Assembly: GCF_014268755.2 (NCBI RefSeq)
Contig: NZ_CP077093.1
Coordinates: 3,336,001-3,400,000 of the forward strand
DNA from: Pseudomonas vanderleydeniana
Lineage (GTDB): Bacteria; Pseudomonadota; Gammaproteobacteria; Pseudomonadales; Pseudomonadaceae
DNA length: 64,000 nt
Direction: 5' to 3'
Shown here: piece by piece, positions 17,312 through 26,292 of the stretch
How the letters are laid out: each line of letters begins with the position of its first letter
Position numbering within the stretch: position 1 is the stretch's first letter
Translations under genes and position numbers: made by a program
Notes under the pieces: generated by a model
Databases searched by the model: none
Seen by the model: only the letters and a program-made list of their open reading frames with translations
Told to the model about the DNA's origin: nothing

Positions 17312-17557
17312 TCGATGGGGCTCTTTATTGTTTTTGTTGATTTGTCAGTTGTCGTACGACTTGAGTGATTCTCAGGCGATCAACCTGGCCTTGTCAATGG
17401 CGTGTGTGATTACGCCACTGAGGGGCCGATGTCTCTTTTCAGCCGATTTCCTGCGGTTCTGGACATGGCCCGATTTGCAGATGCCGCAGAATGTTGCCCT
17501 GAGACCGCCGGGCTGCTTGGAGCCGGCAGGTGCGAATCAGCCAGGTGCCGACGATCG

Positions 17558-19069
17558 ATGGGTTTGCTGAAAAAAACACTGGGCGAGCGGACATTCGTTT
17601 GTCTGACCGAGTTCGTTCCCAAGCCTTCCGCGCAACACTTCGAGGCCTTCGAACAGCTTATGGCGCACTCGACGCTGTGTGGCTGGCCGATGATCGCTGC
17701 GGTGGCCGATCGCGTCGGTGGCAACCTCGACCTGTCGCCGCTGGATGCCGTTGCCGAGTTCAACGATGACCGTCGCGCGCTGGTGCATTTTTCCGGCAAG
17801 GACCGCGAGCGTCGGGAACTGCTGGCGCAACTCAAGCGGATGGACGCTGCCGGGCTGGATGAGCTGCTGATGCTCACGGGCGATCGCTTGCCTGGTCATG
17901 AGCCGGGGCAACGGCCCGTGCGTTATCTGGAGTCGGTGCCGGCCTTGCAGATTGTTCGCCAGGCAAGGCCGGATTGGCTGCTGGGCGCGGCACTGAATCC
18001 GTTCAAGTACCGGGAAGAAGAGGGAGGTGCCCAGTACTTCAAGGCCGAGAAGAAGCTGGCGGCCGGCGCGGACTTCCTGACCCTGCAATTGGGGTTCGAC
18101 ATCGAGAAACAGCGTGAAGCGCTGACCTGGATGAGTCGCCAACGCGCGCCCAAGCCGCTGCTGGCCTGTGTCATGGGCTTGACCAAGGGGCGTGCCGCGA
18201 TGCTGGAACAGGTCGCAGGTATCGTCATCACACCTTCGATGCGCGCAGTGCTGGAAGCAGAGGAGACGATTTCCAGGGCGTTTGCCCAGGAGCGCAGTGT
18301 CAGCCGTCTCGCGCTGCAAATCATCGGTTTGCAACGGATGGGGTATGCGGGCATTCACCTCTCTGGTGTTCATCAACTCAAGCAGTTGCAGGCGCTCGAA
18401 CAGGCGATCACTGATTGGCAGGCGCGGATTGGCACCGAGCAGCAGTGGGATTCAGCCTGGGCTGCCGCCTGGAGCATGCCTGATCTGCCGGCGGTGGTGT
18501 TTCATGCCGGGCCATCGAACTGGCGACTGGGCGAGTCGTCTGCGCAGGCCTCCCGCAAGGAGACATTGCGCTATCACCTGATGTCGGGCTTGCATGCGCA
18601 GCTGTTCAGCCGCACGACCTGGTTGAGCCGGGCGTTCGGCTGGGCGGTGCAGCGACCGCTCTGGTCTTCATCCCGGGGAGCGCGCTGGTTGCATCAGGTA
18701 GAGCGCTGTTTCAAGCGCCCCTTGGTGGGGTGCGATACCTGCGGTCGCTGCCGCCTAGAGGATACGCTCTACATCTGCCCGGAAACCTGCCCAAAGGGGC
18801 TGGCGAACGGGCCCTGTGGCGGCACCCGCCTCAACCGCTGCGAGTTCGGCGACCGTGAGTGCGTGCACAGCATCAAGTACCGCACGGCCAAGGCGGTTGG
18901 TCAGGAGGCGGTGCTGACCGATCGACTGATCCCCTGCATCGAGGTCGAGTCGCGGCATCAGAGCTCATGGCCTCGCTGGTTCGAGGAACATTCGCCTGGG
19001 GTGCCCGGGCGCAGGGACGCGGTTGAAGGGGGCGAAGCGGTCGCCCGGTCGGTGGAAGTGGTCGATTGA
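17558..19069 (+). CDS. methylenetetrahydrofolate reductase-like protein with Cys-rich C-terminus
   Basis: About 503 residues from the ATG at 17558; a GTG/ATG-led extension from 17429 is possible but adds 43 non-conserved residues. The N-terminal two-thirds is a MetF-like TIM barrel (CLTEFVPKPSAQHFEAF, VAEFNDDRRALVHFS, DELLMLTGDRLPGHEPG, GAALNPFKYREEE, AGADFLTLQLGFDIEKQREAL, GYAGIHLSGVHQL). The end carries eleven or more cysteines (CDTCGRCRLEDTLYICPETC, CGGTRLNRCEFGDRECVHS), the MTHFR C-terminal zinc/Fe-S-like domain PF12225. Such proteins occur in one-carbon or demethylation pathways. No demethylase or folate gene is adjacent. Confidence 0.85.
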   Translation: MGLLKKTLGERTFVCLTEFVPKPSAQHFEAFEQLMAHSTLCGWPMIAAVADRVGGNLDLSPLDAVAEFNDDRRALVHFSGKDRERRELLAQLKRMDAAGLDELLMLTGDRLPGHEPGQRPVRYLESVPALQIVRQARPDWLLGAALNPFKYREEEGGAQYFKAEKKLAAGADFLTLQLGFDIEKQREALTWMSRQRAPKPLLACVMGLTKGRAAMLEQVAGIVITPSMRAVLEAEETISRAFAQERSVSRLALQIIGLQRMGYAGIHLSGVHQLKQLQALEQAITDWQARIGTEQQWDSAWAAAWSMPDLPAVVFHAGPSNWRLGESSAQASRKETLRYHLMSGLHAQLFSRTTWLSRAFGWAVQRPLWSSSRGARWLHQVERCFKRPLVGCDTCGRCRLEDTLYICPETCPKGLANGPCGGTRLNRCEFGDRECVHSIKYRTAKAVGQEAVLTDRLIPCIEVESRHQSSWPRWFEEHSPGVPGRRDAVEGGEAVARSVEVVD

Positions 19070-19108
19070 CGTGCGTGGTGCGTCCGCCTCGCCACCTGCG
19101 CTACGCAC

Positions 19109-19243
19109 TTACTCCACGGCGCAGATCCAGCGGTGGTTGTGCCGGTAGGGCGCCCGCGTAAACGCCACGTCCGAGACCAGGGTCATGCCGCGTCGCTGCA
19201 GGGCTTCGGTCAGTTGTACGAGTGTCTCTGCTTCGATAGTCAT
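19109..19243 (-). CDS. possible 44-residue protein
   Basis: A short frame from ATG (19243) encodes MTIEAETLVQLTEALQRRG followed by MTLVSDVAFTRAPYRHNHRWICAVE. The amphipathic first helix, GAGG ribosome site 9 bp upstream and clear stop make it plausible. No family is recognised. It lies in an otherwise gene-free 380-bp stretch between the MTHFR-like gene and the next small gene. Confidence 0.4.
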   Translation of the reverse strand: MTIEAETLVQLTEALQRRGMTLVSDVAFTRAPYRHNHRWICAVE

Positions 19244-19447
19244 CGCTGTTACCTCGTCAGATTGACTGCGTTCATAATTCCTGACCCGCGGAACAGCTCG
19301 CTAATTCATTTTTTCTACAGCGCTGATATGCGGCGTGGTGATTGTGCCCTGCGCCAGCGCGCGACCGGAGTGCAATTGTTCGCGCCCTTCAACGAACGTA
19401 TGATCAGGGCGGGTCGTTCAGACTCGCACCTTCACAAGGACACGAGC

Positions 19448-19609
19448 ATGGAAAAGTACTTCGATAATTCAGGCCTGTTCAAGGCTGCTTCGTATCGTCG
19501 CAACAAGTCCCAGGTGGGCAGCATCGCCCGCTGGGAGCTGAAAAACATTGCGCTGAATGCGAAGGAGTTTTTGATATGTCCAAAGAATTACTCGGAGTTT
19601 CTGCTCTAG
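19448..19609 (+). CDS. small basic protein, 53 residues, overlapping the next gene
   Basis: The ATG at 19448 has AAGGA 9 bp upstream and encodes MEKYFDNSGLFKAASYRRNK followed by 33 more residues. It shares 34 bp with the following membrane protein gene in a different frame, which would allow translational coupling. There is no membrane segment or recognised domain. Its composition is lower in GC than the long genes nearby. Confidence 0.45.
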   Translation: MEKYFDNSGLFKAASYRRNKSQVGSIARWELKNIALNAKEFLICPKNYSEFLL

Positions 19610-19932
19610 GTCTGATGGTGCTGGGTGAGTTTTGTGCAATCTACAGCGAGGTGGTGACGGCCAAGGTGGCTCAGGGCGGAGGTGTTTCATGGGACGCCTT
19701 CATCGTTCCGGTCCTGCTGATGTGCTTTGCCGGTCTCTGCCTTTTGGGCGCCTATTGGCTGGGCTATGTGGCGGTGGGTGACATCTGGGTCGTCACGGTG
19801 GTCTCCGTCACGTCCCTGCTGATCCTGGAGCCCATAGTGGTCTGGTCCCTGTTCGGCGAAATGCCGCGACGCGGTGCGTTGATTGGCTTCTGCCTGGGGG
19901 CCTTGGGCATGCTGTCCACCGTGATGCTGTAG
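19576..19932 (+). CDS. four-helix membrane protein (SMR/DMT-like half transporter)
   Basis: The 118-residue protein has about four membrane helices: ELLGVSALGLMVLGEFCAIY, FIVPVLLMCFAGLCLLGAYWLGY, VVTVVSVTSLLILEPIVVWSLFG, and RGALIGFCLGALGMLSTVML. The size, helix number and terminal GEMPRRGALIGFCLGALG resemble SMR or single-repeat DMT transporters, which act as dimers. The conserved membrane Glu of EmrE type could be GEF in helix 1 (about residue 18). It has a good ribosome site (AAGGAG, 7 bp spacing) inside the preceding gene. The substrate is unknown. Confidence 0.65.
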   Translation: MSKELLGVSALGLMVLGEFCAIYSEVVTAKVAQGGGVSWDAFIVPVLLMCFAGLCLLGAYWLGYVAVGDIWVVTVVSVTSLLILEPIVVWSLFGEMPRRGALIGFCLGALGMLSTVML

Positions 19933-20055
19933 TTGCAGCCTCTGGCCCGGCGGTCGATCGCCGGGCCAGGTCATGTGGATCGTCAGCTTGATGATCTGCC
20001 GTTTATGGCCCCGGCCATCAGGCGAGGGCCTTCATCGATTGAAGCAGGTACGCCA

Positions 20056-20247
20056 ATGCAGAATTTTCCTCCAGACGGTCTCCCCATCTATCGGTTGCTG
20101 ACAGGCAAGGACGACGCCAAGTTCTGCCATCGCGTCTCTGAAGCGCTGGCGCTGGGTTACCAGCTTCACGGCTCTCCGGCGGCGACCTTCAACGGCGAGC
20201 ATGTCGTGGTTGCGCAGGCGCTGATCTGGAATCCGGACAAGCAGTAG
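20056..20247 (+). CDS. DUF1737 domain protein
   Basis: 63 residues from the ATG at 20056. The sequence IYRLLTGKDDAKFCHRVSEALALGYQLHGSPAATFNGEHVVVAQALIW matches the DUF1737 pattern (Y.lltg.dd..fc.rV..al..GW.lhG.p...fng...vaQA), a small cytoplasmic domain of unknown function common in gamma-proteobacteria. It is a single-gene unit. Confidence 0.8.
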   Translation: MQNFPPDGLPIYRLLTGKDDAKFCHRVSEALALGYQLHGSPAATFNGEHVVVAQALIWNPDKQ

Positions 20248-20452
20248 TCACTCCCACAGGGGGTGGGCACAGACTGATGACCAGCCACACGTCCTACTTT
20301 CACGTGGGTTTGTTCGGTTCCGGTTGTGCCCAGCCTGGTGTTTTCCTGGTGGCATCGACGGAAAACCCCAAGCACACGATTCTGTTTTTCGGCTGTCGGC
20401 CATTTCCTTCCTGACGACACTGGGCTCCCGATATTCCAGTCAGGAGCAATCA

Positions 20453-21220
20453 ATGTTCGAATCCATTGAAAGTCAACTCGGTCCCTTGCGCAGTGCCATG
20501 CAACTGACGTTGCATACCTTTCATGCGGTCCGCATCTGGGAAGGCAGGGCCGCCAGCGAAGAGAAAAACGCGATCATCGGTTTTGGTGGTTTCTCCAACG
20601 CGATCAGGAAAGTGATACAGGGCATCGAGCAGGGTGACCCCTATGCCGACCTCTGGATGTTGCGTATCCAGGAGCGACTGCAAAGCTGCAAGGCCGAGCT
20701 GGCGTTGATCCAGGACAGGCTGGAACTGCTGCTGACGGCCTTCCCGGATGCGATCAGTGCGCAGGAGAATTTCAGTATCCAGCCGGTCAGGCTGCCCATT
20801 GTCATCACCACCCAGTTCGGTTACCTGGCAATGTATCTGCTGATCACCTACGACAATATCGTGCGCCGCCTGCTGCATGCCCACCACGTTGCGTTGATCG
20901 ATCGGCGCGAGATGGAAAGCCGGATTCATGCCGGTGCCCGCTTGTTGCGCGGTTTGTTCGGGTTGCCTCGCCGGTACCGGTTTTCCGGAGCGACCCGGGC
21001 GGATTTCGCCTGCGACAACGATCAGGCCAGTCAAGCCAGAAAACTGTTTGGCGAGTTGCCCAGGGATGTGTTGGACGGCACGCGCCGAGCTGATTTTGCC
21101 CCGCCTATCGCCCGCGGGCTGATGGAGGAGGCTGCTGCCGTGGTCGATGAGGTCGAGTGGTTTGCGGCCACGCCCGGTGGACCTGAAAGCGGTGCCTGCG
21201 AATGGGTTGCCAGCGATTAG
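20453..21220 (+). CDS. ICE protein, TIGR03761 (PFL_4669) family
   Basis: 255 residues from the ATG at 20453 (CAGGAGCAATCA before it). The sequence GPLRSAMQLTLHTFHAVRIWEGR, DPYADLWMLRIQERLQSCKAEL, VRLPIVITTQFGYLAMYLLITYDNIVRRLLHAHHVALIDRR and LFGLPRRYRFSGATRADFACDN follows the TIGR03761 family of integrating conjugative elements as I know it. The role is undefined. In complete elements this gene lies with maintenance genes such as ssb and topoisomerase, far from the secretion genes. Here it is alone, convergent with the secretion block. A terminator follows at 21244. Confidence 0.78.
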   Translation: MFESIESQLGPLRSAMQLTLHTFHAVRIWEGRAASEEKNAIIGFGGFSNAIRKVIQGIEQGDPYADLWMLRIQERLQSCKAELALIQDRLELLLTAFPDAISAQENFSIQPVRLPIVITTQFGYLAMYLLITYDNIVRRLLHAHHVALIDRREMESRIHAGARLLRGLFGLPRRYRFSGATRADFACDNDQASQARKLFGELPRDVLDGTRRADFAPPIARGLMEEAAAVVDEVEWFAATPGGPESGACEWVASD

Positions 21221-21243
21221 TCCATCGGTTCCCTTCCAACCAA

Positions 21244-21270
21244 ACGACCCAGCCCTTGCGGCTGGGTCGT
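21244..21270. terminator. rho-independent terminator between convergent ICE genes
   Basis: ACGACCCAGCC (21244-21254) pairs with GGCTGGGTCGT (21260-21270) around a CTTGC loop, followed by CGTTTT on the plus strand. It serves the TIGR03761 gene and perhaps the minus-strand secretion operon end. Confidence 0.85.
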
Positions 21271-21310
21271 CGTTTTCCGGATCAGTGCTGGCAGGATTCT
21301 GTGTGGCGTC

Positions 21311-21715
21311 TCATCGGGCGGCGCGCCTGAACTGCTCGATTCGGGCCAGGGCGCGCTCCACGTTCGGGTCGCCATAGACGACGTAGCGACGGTCGACGAC
21401 AACCGCCGGGATCCGGCTGACCCCCAGGCTCCAGGCATCGACGATGTCCTGGTGGGCGCGGCTGATGTCGGCGGCGGCATCGACGGTCATGATGTCCTGG
21501 AAGGCCGCCTGGGCCTGGCTCGCATCAGGCGAAAGGTTCTCGAACAGCGCCACTTCCAGCTGGTCGAGGCGATCGAGGTGGATCAGGCGCACACCCGCCG
21601 GGACCTCGACGGGATGGGCCGAGTCGGTGATGACCCAGGTTTCGGCCAGGCATGGCGTGAGGCAGGCCAGCAGGACCAGCGGGCTGCAGCGTCGCAGGAG
21701 GCCAGGGATATTCAT
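21311..21715 (-). CDS. ICE protein, TIGR03757 family (thioredoxin-like fold)
   Basis: The 134-residue protein has a signal peptide (LVLLACLTPCLAETWVITDS). The mature part (VRLIHLDRLDQLEVALFENLSPD, AHQDIVDAWSLGVSRIPAVVVDRRYVVYGDPNVERALARIEQ) has the thioredoxin-like IPAVV..RYVVYG segment of TIGR03757 conjugation proteins. It is periplasmic and without a CxxC pair. It overlaps the ATPase gene by 4 bp. In PFGI-1-type elements TIGR03756, TIGR03755 and TraG genes should follow; none does here. Confidence 0.85.
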   Translation of the reverse strand: MNIPGLLRRCSPLVLLACLTPCLAETWVITDSAHPVEVPAGVRLIHLDRLDQLEVALFENLSPDASQAQAAFQDIMTVDAAADISRAHQDIVDAWSLGVSRIPAVVVDRRYVVYGDPNVERALARIEQFRRAAR

Positions 21716-24447
21716 GGCAAGAGCCCCTCGATGGCGCTGGTCGTGATGCCGCGGACCTCATCCATTCGCTGCGCCACGGCGATGGCCGCGTCCAGCTCAC
21801 TGATACCCCGGCTGTTCATCAGTGCGTGACGCTCGGCCTTTTCCTCCGGCTCCGTCATGGCCATGGCCAGGTACAGGCTCGGTGGCACCGCACGAAACAG
21901 CGCTTCCATCGACTTGGAGAGAATCACCCCCTCGGTGAATTTCCCGGACTCCTTGCGCGCGGACAGCATCAGGGTTTTCTGCGCGTCGGTGAGCGCGCGG
22001 AAGCGGGCGATCTTGTTGACTTCATCCGGCGGCATGTTCAGGCAGATCCACCACTCGATCATGTTCAGCATCGGTTCGGCCGCCTTGGGCAGGTCGTCGA
22101 CGTTCTGCGTCGCGAGCCAGAACCAGGCGCCGAGCTTGCGCCACATCTTGGTGATCTTGACCACGTAGGGCGACAGCAGCGGGTTCTTGGTGATGATGTG
22201 GCCTTCGTCGGTGACGTTGATGATGGGGCGGCCAAGCATCTGGTCGCGTTCGGCGATGTTGTTCACGGTGTTGATCAGCGAAATGTAGGCGATCGACAGC
22301 TGCGCGTTATAGCCCTCGCGGGCGTAGGTGGCGAGGTCGACCAGGGTGATATCGGCCTCGGGCCAGGGAGTACCGTCCCGGTTGAACAGATCGCCATCGG
22401 CGCCCTGGCAGAACATGTCCATGGCATCGGCCATTTCCTGCAAGCGCAGGCGCCGCGGTTCCGGCAGGTCGGGATCCCGCCCCATGCACCGCAAGGCATC
22501 GCGGACGTCCTGGGTCAGTACGCTTCTGTCCTGGCTGACGCAGAGTCGGGCGGCGTTGAGGATGCCCTGGCGAATCAGGCTACGGTCGGCGCGGGTCAGG
22601 CGCTGCTCTTCCTTCTCCTCGCCGCCGGTGATCATCAGGCGGGCGGTGATCTCGAGTTCACCCAGTACGTCGCGCTCATCATCGGCATTGTCGGGCTCAT
22701 CGAACGCATCGTGGTTTGCAAGCGGGGCCCGGGTTGGCGTATCCACCAGCCGATGGGCATCGGCGAACGGTGCCAGGCTGACGCCAGAGCCGGGCGCGAG
22801 TTTGACCCGATGCACTTTCAGGTCCAGGCGTCGGGCAAAGTCGGCGAACAATCCGAAGCTGTTGCCGGCTTCGGCGATGAACAGGCGTGGTCGGTACATC
22901 GCCACCACCTGGTTGAGCAGGTTGTTGAGGGTCGCCGACTTGCCGGCCCCGGTTGGCCCGAACAGGAACAGGTGGGCGTTCATTTGCCGGTCGAGGCGAT
23001 TGAGCGGATCGAAGGTCAGCGGGCCGCCGCCGCGGTTGAAGAAGGTGAACCCCGGGTGGCCGGTGCCTTCGCTGCGACCCCAGATCGGCGCCAGGTTGGC
23101 GACGTGCTGCACGAACATCAACTGGGTGTACCACTCGCTGTGGCGCATGCCCGGGTTGAATACGCAGGGCAGCCAACGCAGGTAGCTGTTGAGCGGGGCC
23201 ACTTCATGCTCGTCGCGTACCGGCTGCAGGCCGGCGTTGAGCATCACGTTGTTGAGCTGCAGGGTACGCCGGTCGAGCTCCTCCAGGTGCTGCCCGCGCA
23301 GGTAGAAGGCCACGGCGCCGCGATACAGCTTGTGAGCACTGCCCAGGTGCGAGCGGGCCTGTTGCACGTCATCGCGGGTTTGTTCGGAAGCCAGGGTATC
23401 ACCCACCGACTTCTTGGCCAGGTGGTTGAGGTGGGTCTCCAGGGTGTCCTGCGGGGTGATGACCAGGGTGATGCACAGCACGGTGTCTTCGGGCATCTGG
23501 TCGAAGAGGGCATTGATGGCATCGCCGCCCTTGGCGGTTTCCCCGGTCAGGTGGCCGGTCGCCGGTGGTGTGCGCAGGCGATCGAGCACCACCACGCGGT
23601 GCGGCATCCGGTCGAAGTACCACAGCCCGTGCTCGACGTCCGAACGCGGTTGTTCGAAGAACAGGCGCTGGGCGAAGTCGCTGCCGCTGGCCAGGGGCAA
23701 TTCACCGTCGGCGGCGTCCGGCGGGTAGTCGGCCAGTTGATAGAACCGCTGGCGGTCCTGCGCGGACTCGCCCAGCAAGTGGGGTCGTGGGTTGAACCAG
23801 TACAGCAACCAGCGGTGGATCTGTGCGCCGTCGAGCCGATGGGCTTTCACGCCGGCATTGCCCAGGCCTCCGGTCAGACGTTCGCAGAGGCTGTTGAGCG
23901 CCTGTTCGCTGCCTTGTCCACGCTGCATCGGCGTGCCTTTGCTGCGCCGGTACACCACCAGGCGGATCTTGCGGCACTGACCGCGCCAGGGCAGTTGGGT
24001 CACGGTGGTGTCTTCGAACAGGCCGCCAGGCCGGGAGAGGGCTTGCAGGTGCTGGCCGAAAATCCGCAGGTAGCACTCGCTGAACGCCGAGCCGCGGGCA
24101 CGCGGCTGGACGTAGGCGCGCAGTGTCTGCAGGTGGGCCGCCCAGTCGGTTTCGTCCTGGGCGTAGAGCTGCAGGACCCAGGGTTGTTCCTCCAGTTCGT
24201 CGAAGCTGTCCTGCAGGGCATTCTCCAGGGCATCGCGCACGGTGCGCAGCCAACTGGCCTCACGGCCTTCGGTACCGATGGCGGTGAGCTCGAAGAACGC
24301 CGCCACCGATTCACCATCCTCGAGCAGCAGGCACTGCGATTCAGGCAGGTACTCCACCCATGGCAACAGATCGACGAAACTGGGTGTTACGTCATAGAGC
24401 GCCTGTTCATCTGCCTCGGTGGCGGGGCGTTTGGGTTTCGCTGGCAT
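21712..24447 (-). CDS. conjugative transfer ATPase, TIGR03744 (PFL_4706) family, VirB4-like
   Basis: The 911-residue protein is full length for the family. Walker A FGPTGAGKSATLNNLL is at about residues 491-506 and Walker B INVTDEGHII at about 741-750, followed by WLATQNVDDLPKAA in the RecA-like ATPase core. The N-terminal half is the VirB4/TraC-type domain. These cytoplasmic hexameric ATPases energise pilus assembly and substrate transfer in type IV secretion. There is no frameshift or loss of key motifs, which argues for function or recent loss. It shares a single-base or 4-bp overlap with its neighbours, so it is part of the long minus-strand operon. Confidence 0.93.
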   Translation of the reverse strand: MPAKPKRPATEADEQALYDVTPSFVDLLPWVEYLPESQCLLLEDGESVAAFFELTAIGTEGREASWLRTVRDALENALQDSFDELEEQPWVLQLYAQDETDWAAHLQTLRAYVQPRARGSAFSECYLRIFGQHLQALSRPGGLFEDTTVTQLPWRGQCRKIRLVVYRRSKGTPMQRGQGSEQALNSLCERLTGGLGNAGVKAHRLDGAQIHRWLLYWFNPRPHLLGESAQDRQRFYQLADYPPDAADGELPLASGSDFAQRLFFEQPRSDVEHGLWYFDRMPHRVVVLDRLRTPPATGHLTGETAKGGDAINALFDQMPEDTVLCITLVITPQDTLETHLNHLAKKSVGDTLASEQTRDDVQQARSHLGSAHKLYRGAVAFYLRGQHLEELDRRTLQLNNVMLNAGLQPVRDEHEVAPLNSYLRWLPCVFNPGMRHSEWYTQLMFVQHVANLAPIWGRSEGTGHPGFTFFNRGGGPLTFDPLNRLDRQMNAHLFLFGPTGAGKSATLNNLLNQVVAMYRPRLFIAEAGNSFGLFADFARRLDLKVHRVKLAPGSGVSLAPFADAHRLVDTPTRAPLANHDAFDEPDNADDERDVLGELEITARLMITGGEEKEEQRLTRADRSLIRQGILNAARLCVSQDRSVLTQDVRDALRCMGRDPDLPEPRRLRLQEMADAMDMFCQGADGDLFNRDGTPWPEADITLVDLATYAREGYNAQLSIAYISLINTVNNIAERDQMLGRPIINVTDEGHIITKNPLLSPYVVKITKMWRKLGAWFWLATQNVDDLPKAAEPMLNMIEWWICLNMPPDEVNKIARFRALTDAQKTLMLSARKESGKFTEGVILSKSMEALFRAVPPSLYLAMAMTEPEEKAERHALMNSRGISELDAAIAVAQRMDEVRGITTSAIEGLLP

Positions 24448-24854
24448 CAGTAGTCCTCCGTGCGTTCGCCGGGCAAGGCGTACTGCACCCGTTGGTAGAG
24501 GGGAAACACGGTGCTGTAGCCCGGCACGGGAACCGGGTCGGAGCCGGCCAGGTGTGGAAAGACGTACATCACCAGGTCCGGGTTGGGCAGGCGCCTGAAC
24601 TGGCTATGGATCTCGTTGCGGGCGGTACGGGTGTAGGCCGGCTGTGCGGCGGCAGCTTCATTCAGGGGGCGCTGCAGCGTCTGGCGCACCTCTTCGAGAC
24701 GACGCTCCAGGGGCGGCGCGGACTGGCTGTCCCAGATGTCCGCCATGGTCTGCGGACCGTGCGGCAGCAGGTGGTCCTTGTCGGTACTGCAACCGCTGGA
24801 GAGCAATGCGCCCAGCAGCAGGCCGGGCAGGGATCTAGTCGAGCGTATGGGCAT
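24447..24854 (-). CDS. ICE conjugal transfer lipoprotein, TIGR03751 family
   Basis: 135 residues from the ATG at 24854. The signal MPIRSTRSLPGLLLGALLSSGC has lipobox SSGC. The mature region STDKDHLLPHGPQTMADIWDS and YTRTARNEIHSQFRRLPNPDLVMYVFPHL is the TIGR03751 pattern, in which RLPNPDLVMYVFPHL is the strongest marker. It probably belongs to the outer-membrane core of the transfer apparatus. It overlaps the TIGR03752 gene by 20 bp and abuts the ATPase. Confidence 0.88.
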   Translation of the reverse strand: MPIRSTRSLPGLLLGALLSSGCSTDKDHLLPHGPQTMADIWDSQSAPPLERRLEEVRQTLQRPLNEAAAAQPAYTRTARNEIHSQFRRLPNPDLVMYVFPHLAGSDPVPVPGYSTVFPLYQRVQYALPGERTEDY

Positions 24855-26292
24855 GGTCTGCTCCTGCAAGGTGCCGCACCTGGCGGCCGAGGGTTTCGTA
24901 GTCGATCTCCAGTTGCCGATCCAGATGCACCGCGACCTGGGCGCCGGGCTGCACGTAGACTGCGGCGAAGGCCTGGCCATAGAGCTTGTTGACCCAGTCG
25001 CCAACGTCTTTCACCCCACCGGAGAGAATGCTGTTGAGCGCCGAGGGGCCGGCTCCCAGGGGTGTACCACCGGGGGTGACGAGGCCTGTATCGGCCTTGT
25101 CGGCCTCTAGCAGCGCCGCCACGCCGGCGCCGACTGCCGTGACCAGGCTGCGTGTGGCGAGGTACTGCTGGGCGTTGGAGCGTCGTTCACCGGCAATGCA
25201 CGGCACGCCGTACGGATCGCTGAGCCAGCCGATACCCCCCTGGATCCTGCCGGAGGCCGTCGCGCCCGTTGGCGTGTTGCCCTGGCGACTGGTCAGCCGT
25301 TGCGGTGCCGGCAGGGTGCGGATGCGGCCGTCGTTGAAGACGAAGGTCAGGCTGACGATCTGCCCGCGTACGCAGGATAGTGTCCAGTCGCCGGCGGCGG
25401 TGCCGCTGAGGATGGCGCCGGCAACTTCCGGCAGGTCGATGCCGTTGGCGGTGAGGTTGTCCGGGCCGATCAGTACCTTGAACGGGTAGGGATCGTTGAC
25501 CACGCCATCGATCGGGACGCGGCCGATCAGCGCGGTCATGGCGATCGAGCCGGTCAGGGTGCTGTTTTCCGGCAGGGTATAGACGGGGTTTTCCGCTGTT
25601 TTGCCTGGCGTTGTGCCGAGCTCGTGATCCCGCTCTCCCTCGGTGTCCTGCGCCTGGCGCTGATCGATGTTGTCGCTGAACGTGCCCGCAAAGCCCAGGC
25701 CCATTGCCGGCTTGCCGGAGCCAGCGGGTACCGGCTGGCCGCGAGCATCGACGGCCGTGGCATCCTGGGGTTCGGTCCACACCAGCTCATCTTGTGCAAA
25801 GCCGGCTTCATCCCCGGGTTCGAGGCCCAGGCCGACGGGCAGGTCGCCGTCCTGCCTGTCAAGGAACCGGGGCGACAGTCTTTGTTGCAGTTCATCGAGC
25901 AGGCTCTGTTTCTGCTGGGGACTGAGATCCGGTCCTGAACCGTGCGGTGTGCGCTCGAGTTCGGCGCCGAGGATCTTCTGGATGCGCTGGTCGATCTCGC
26001 TGTCGCGTTGGCGCAGGCGGCTGTTTTCCTCCTGCTGGTCCTTGTTCTCGGAGAGCAGCGCCTTGAGCTCCTCGCGCATGGCCTTGGTCTGCGCGACCAG
26101 GGTCGCGACCGTGTCGTGCGGGGTGTCGCCGTCGATGCCCAACTGTTTCATTTCCTCGGGGGTCAACCGGTGTCCGTCCTGGTCGGTGCGGTTCTGCGCG
26201 GCGTCCTTGCCGGAGCAGGCTCGTAGCAGGCCAAGCAGGGCCAGCAACATCAGCGGCAGGAGCAGCCATTTGAGCAAGGCATTACTTTTCAT
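24835..26292 (-). CDS. ICE protein, TIGR03752 family (VirB10/TraB-like)
   Basis: 485 residues from the ATG at 26292. It has an N-terminal membrane anchor (LLKWLLLPLMLLALLGLLRACSG), then a coiled-coil stretch with ELKALLSENKDQQEENSRLRQ at about residues 72-110. The C-terminal domain with PIDGVVNDPYPFKVLIGPDNLTANGIDLPEVAGAILSGTAAGDWTLSCVRG is followed by YGQAFAAVYVQPGAQVAVHLDRQLEIDY. This is the arrangement of VirB10/TraB proteins that span the periplasm and connect inner and outer membranes. It is intact and part of the operon. Confidence 0.9.
   Translation of the reverse strand: MKSNALLKWLLLPLMLLALLGLLRACSGKDAAQNRTDQDGHRLTPEEMKQLGIDGDTPHDTVATLVAQTKAMREELKALLSENKDQQEENSRLRQRDSEIDQRIQKILGAELERTPHGSGPDLSPQQKQSLLDELQQRLSPRFLDRQDGDLPVGLGLEPGDEAGFAQDELVWTEPQDATAVDARGQPVPAGSGKPAMGLGFAGTFSDNIDQRQAQDTEGERDHELGTTPGKTAENPVYTLPENSTLTGSIAMTALIGRVPIDGVVNDPYPFKVLIGPDNLTANGIDLPEVAGAILSGTAAGDWTLSCVRGQIVSLTFVFNDGRIRTLPAPQRLTSRQGNTPTGATASGRIQGGIGWLSDPYGVPCIAGERRSNAQQYLATRSLVTAVGAGVAALLEADKADTGLVTPGGTPLGAGPSALNSILSGGVKDVGDWVNKLYGQAFAAVYVQPGAQVAVHLDRQLEIDYETLGRQVRHLAGADHAHTLD

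Noticed and set aside
21826..24453. 875-residue open frame on the plus strand
   Set aside because: It is the exact antisense of the intact conjugative ATPase. High-GC codon bias creates long antisense frames, and the translation has no recognisable domain.
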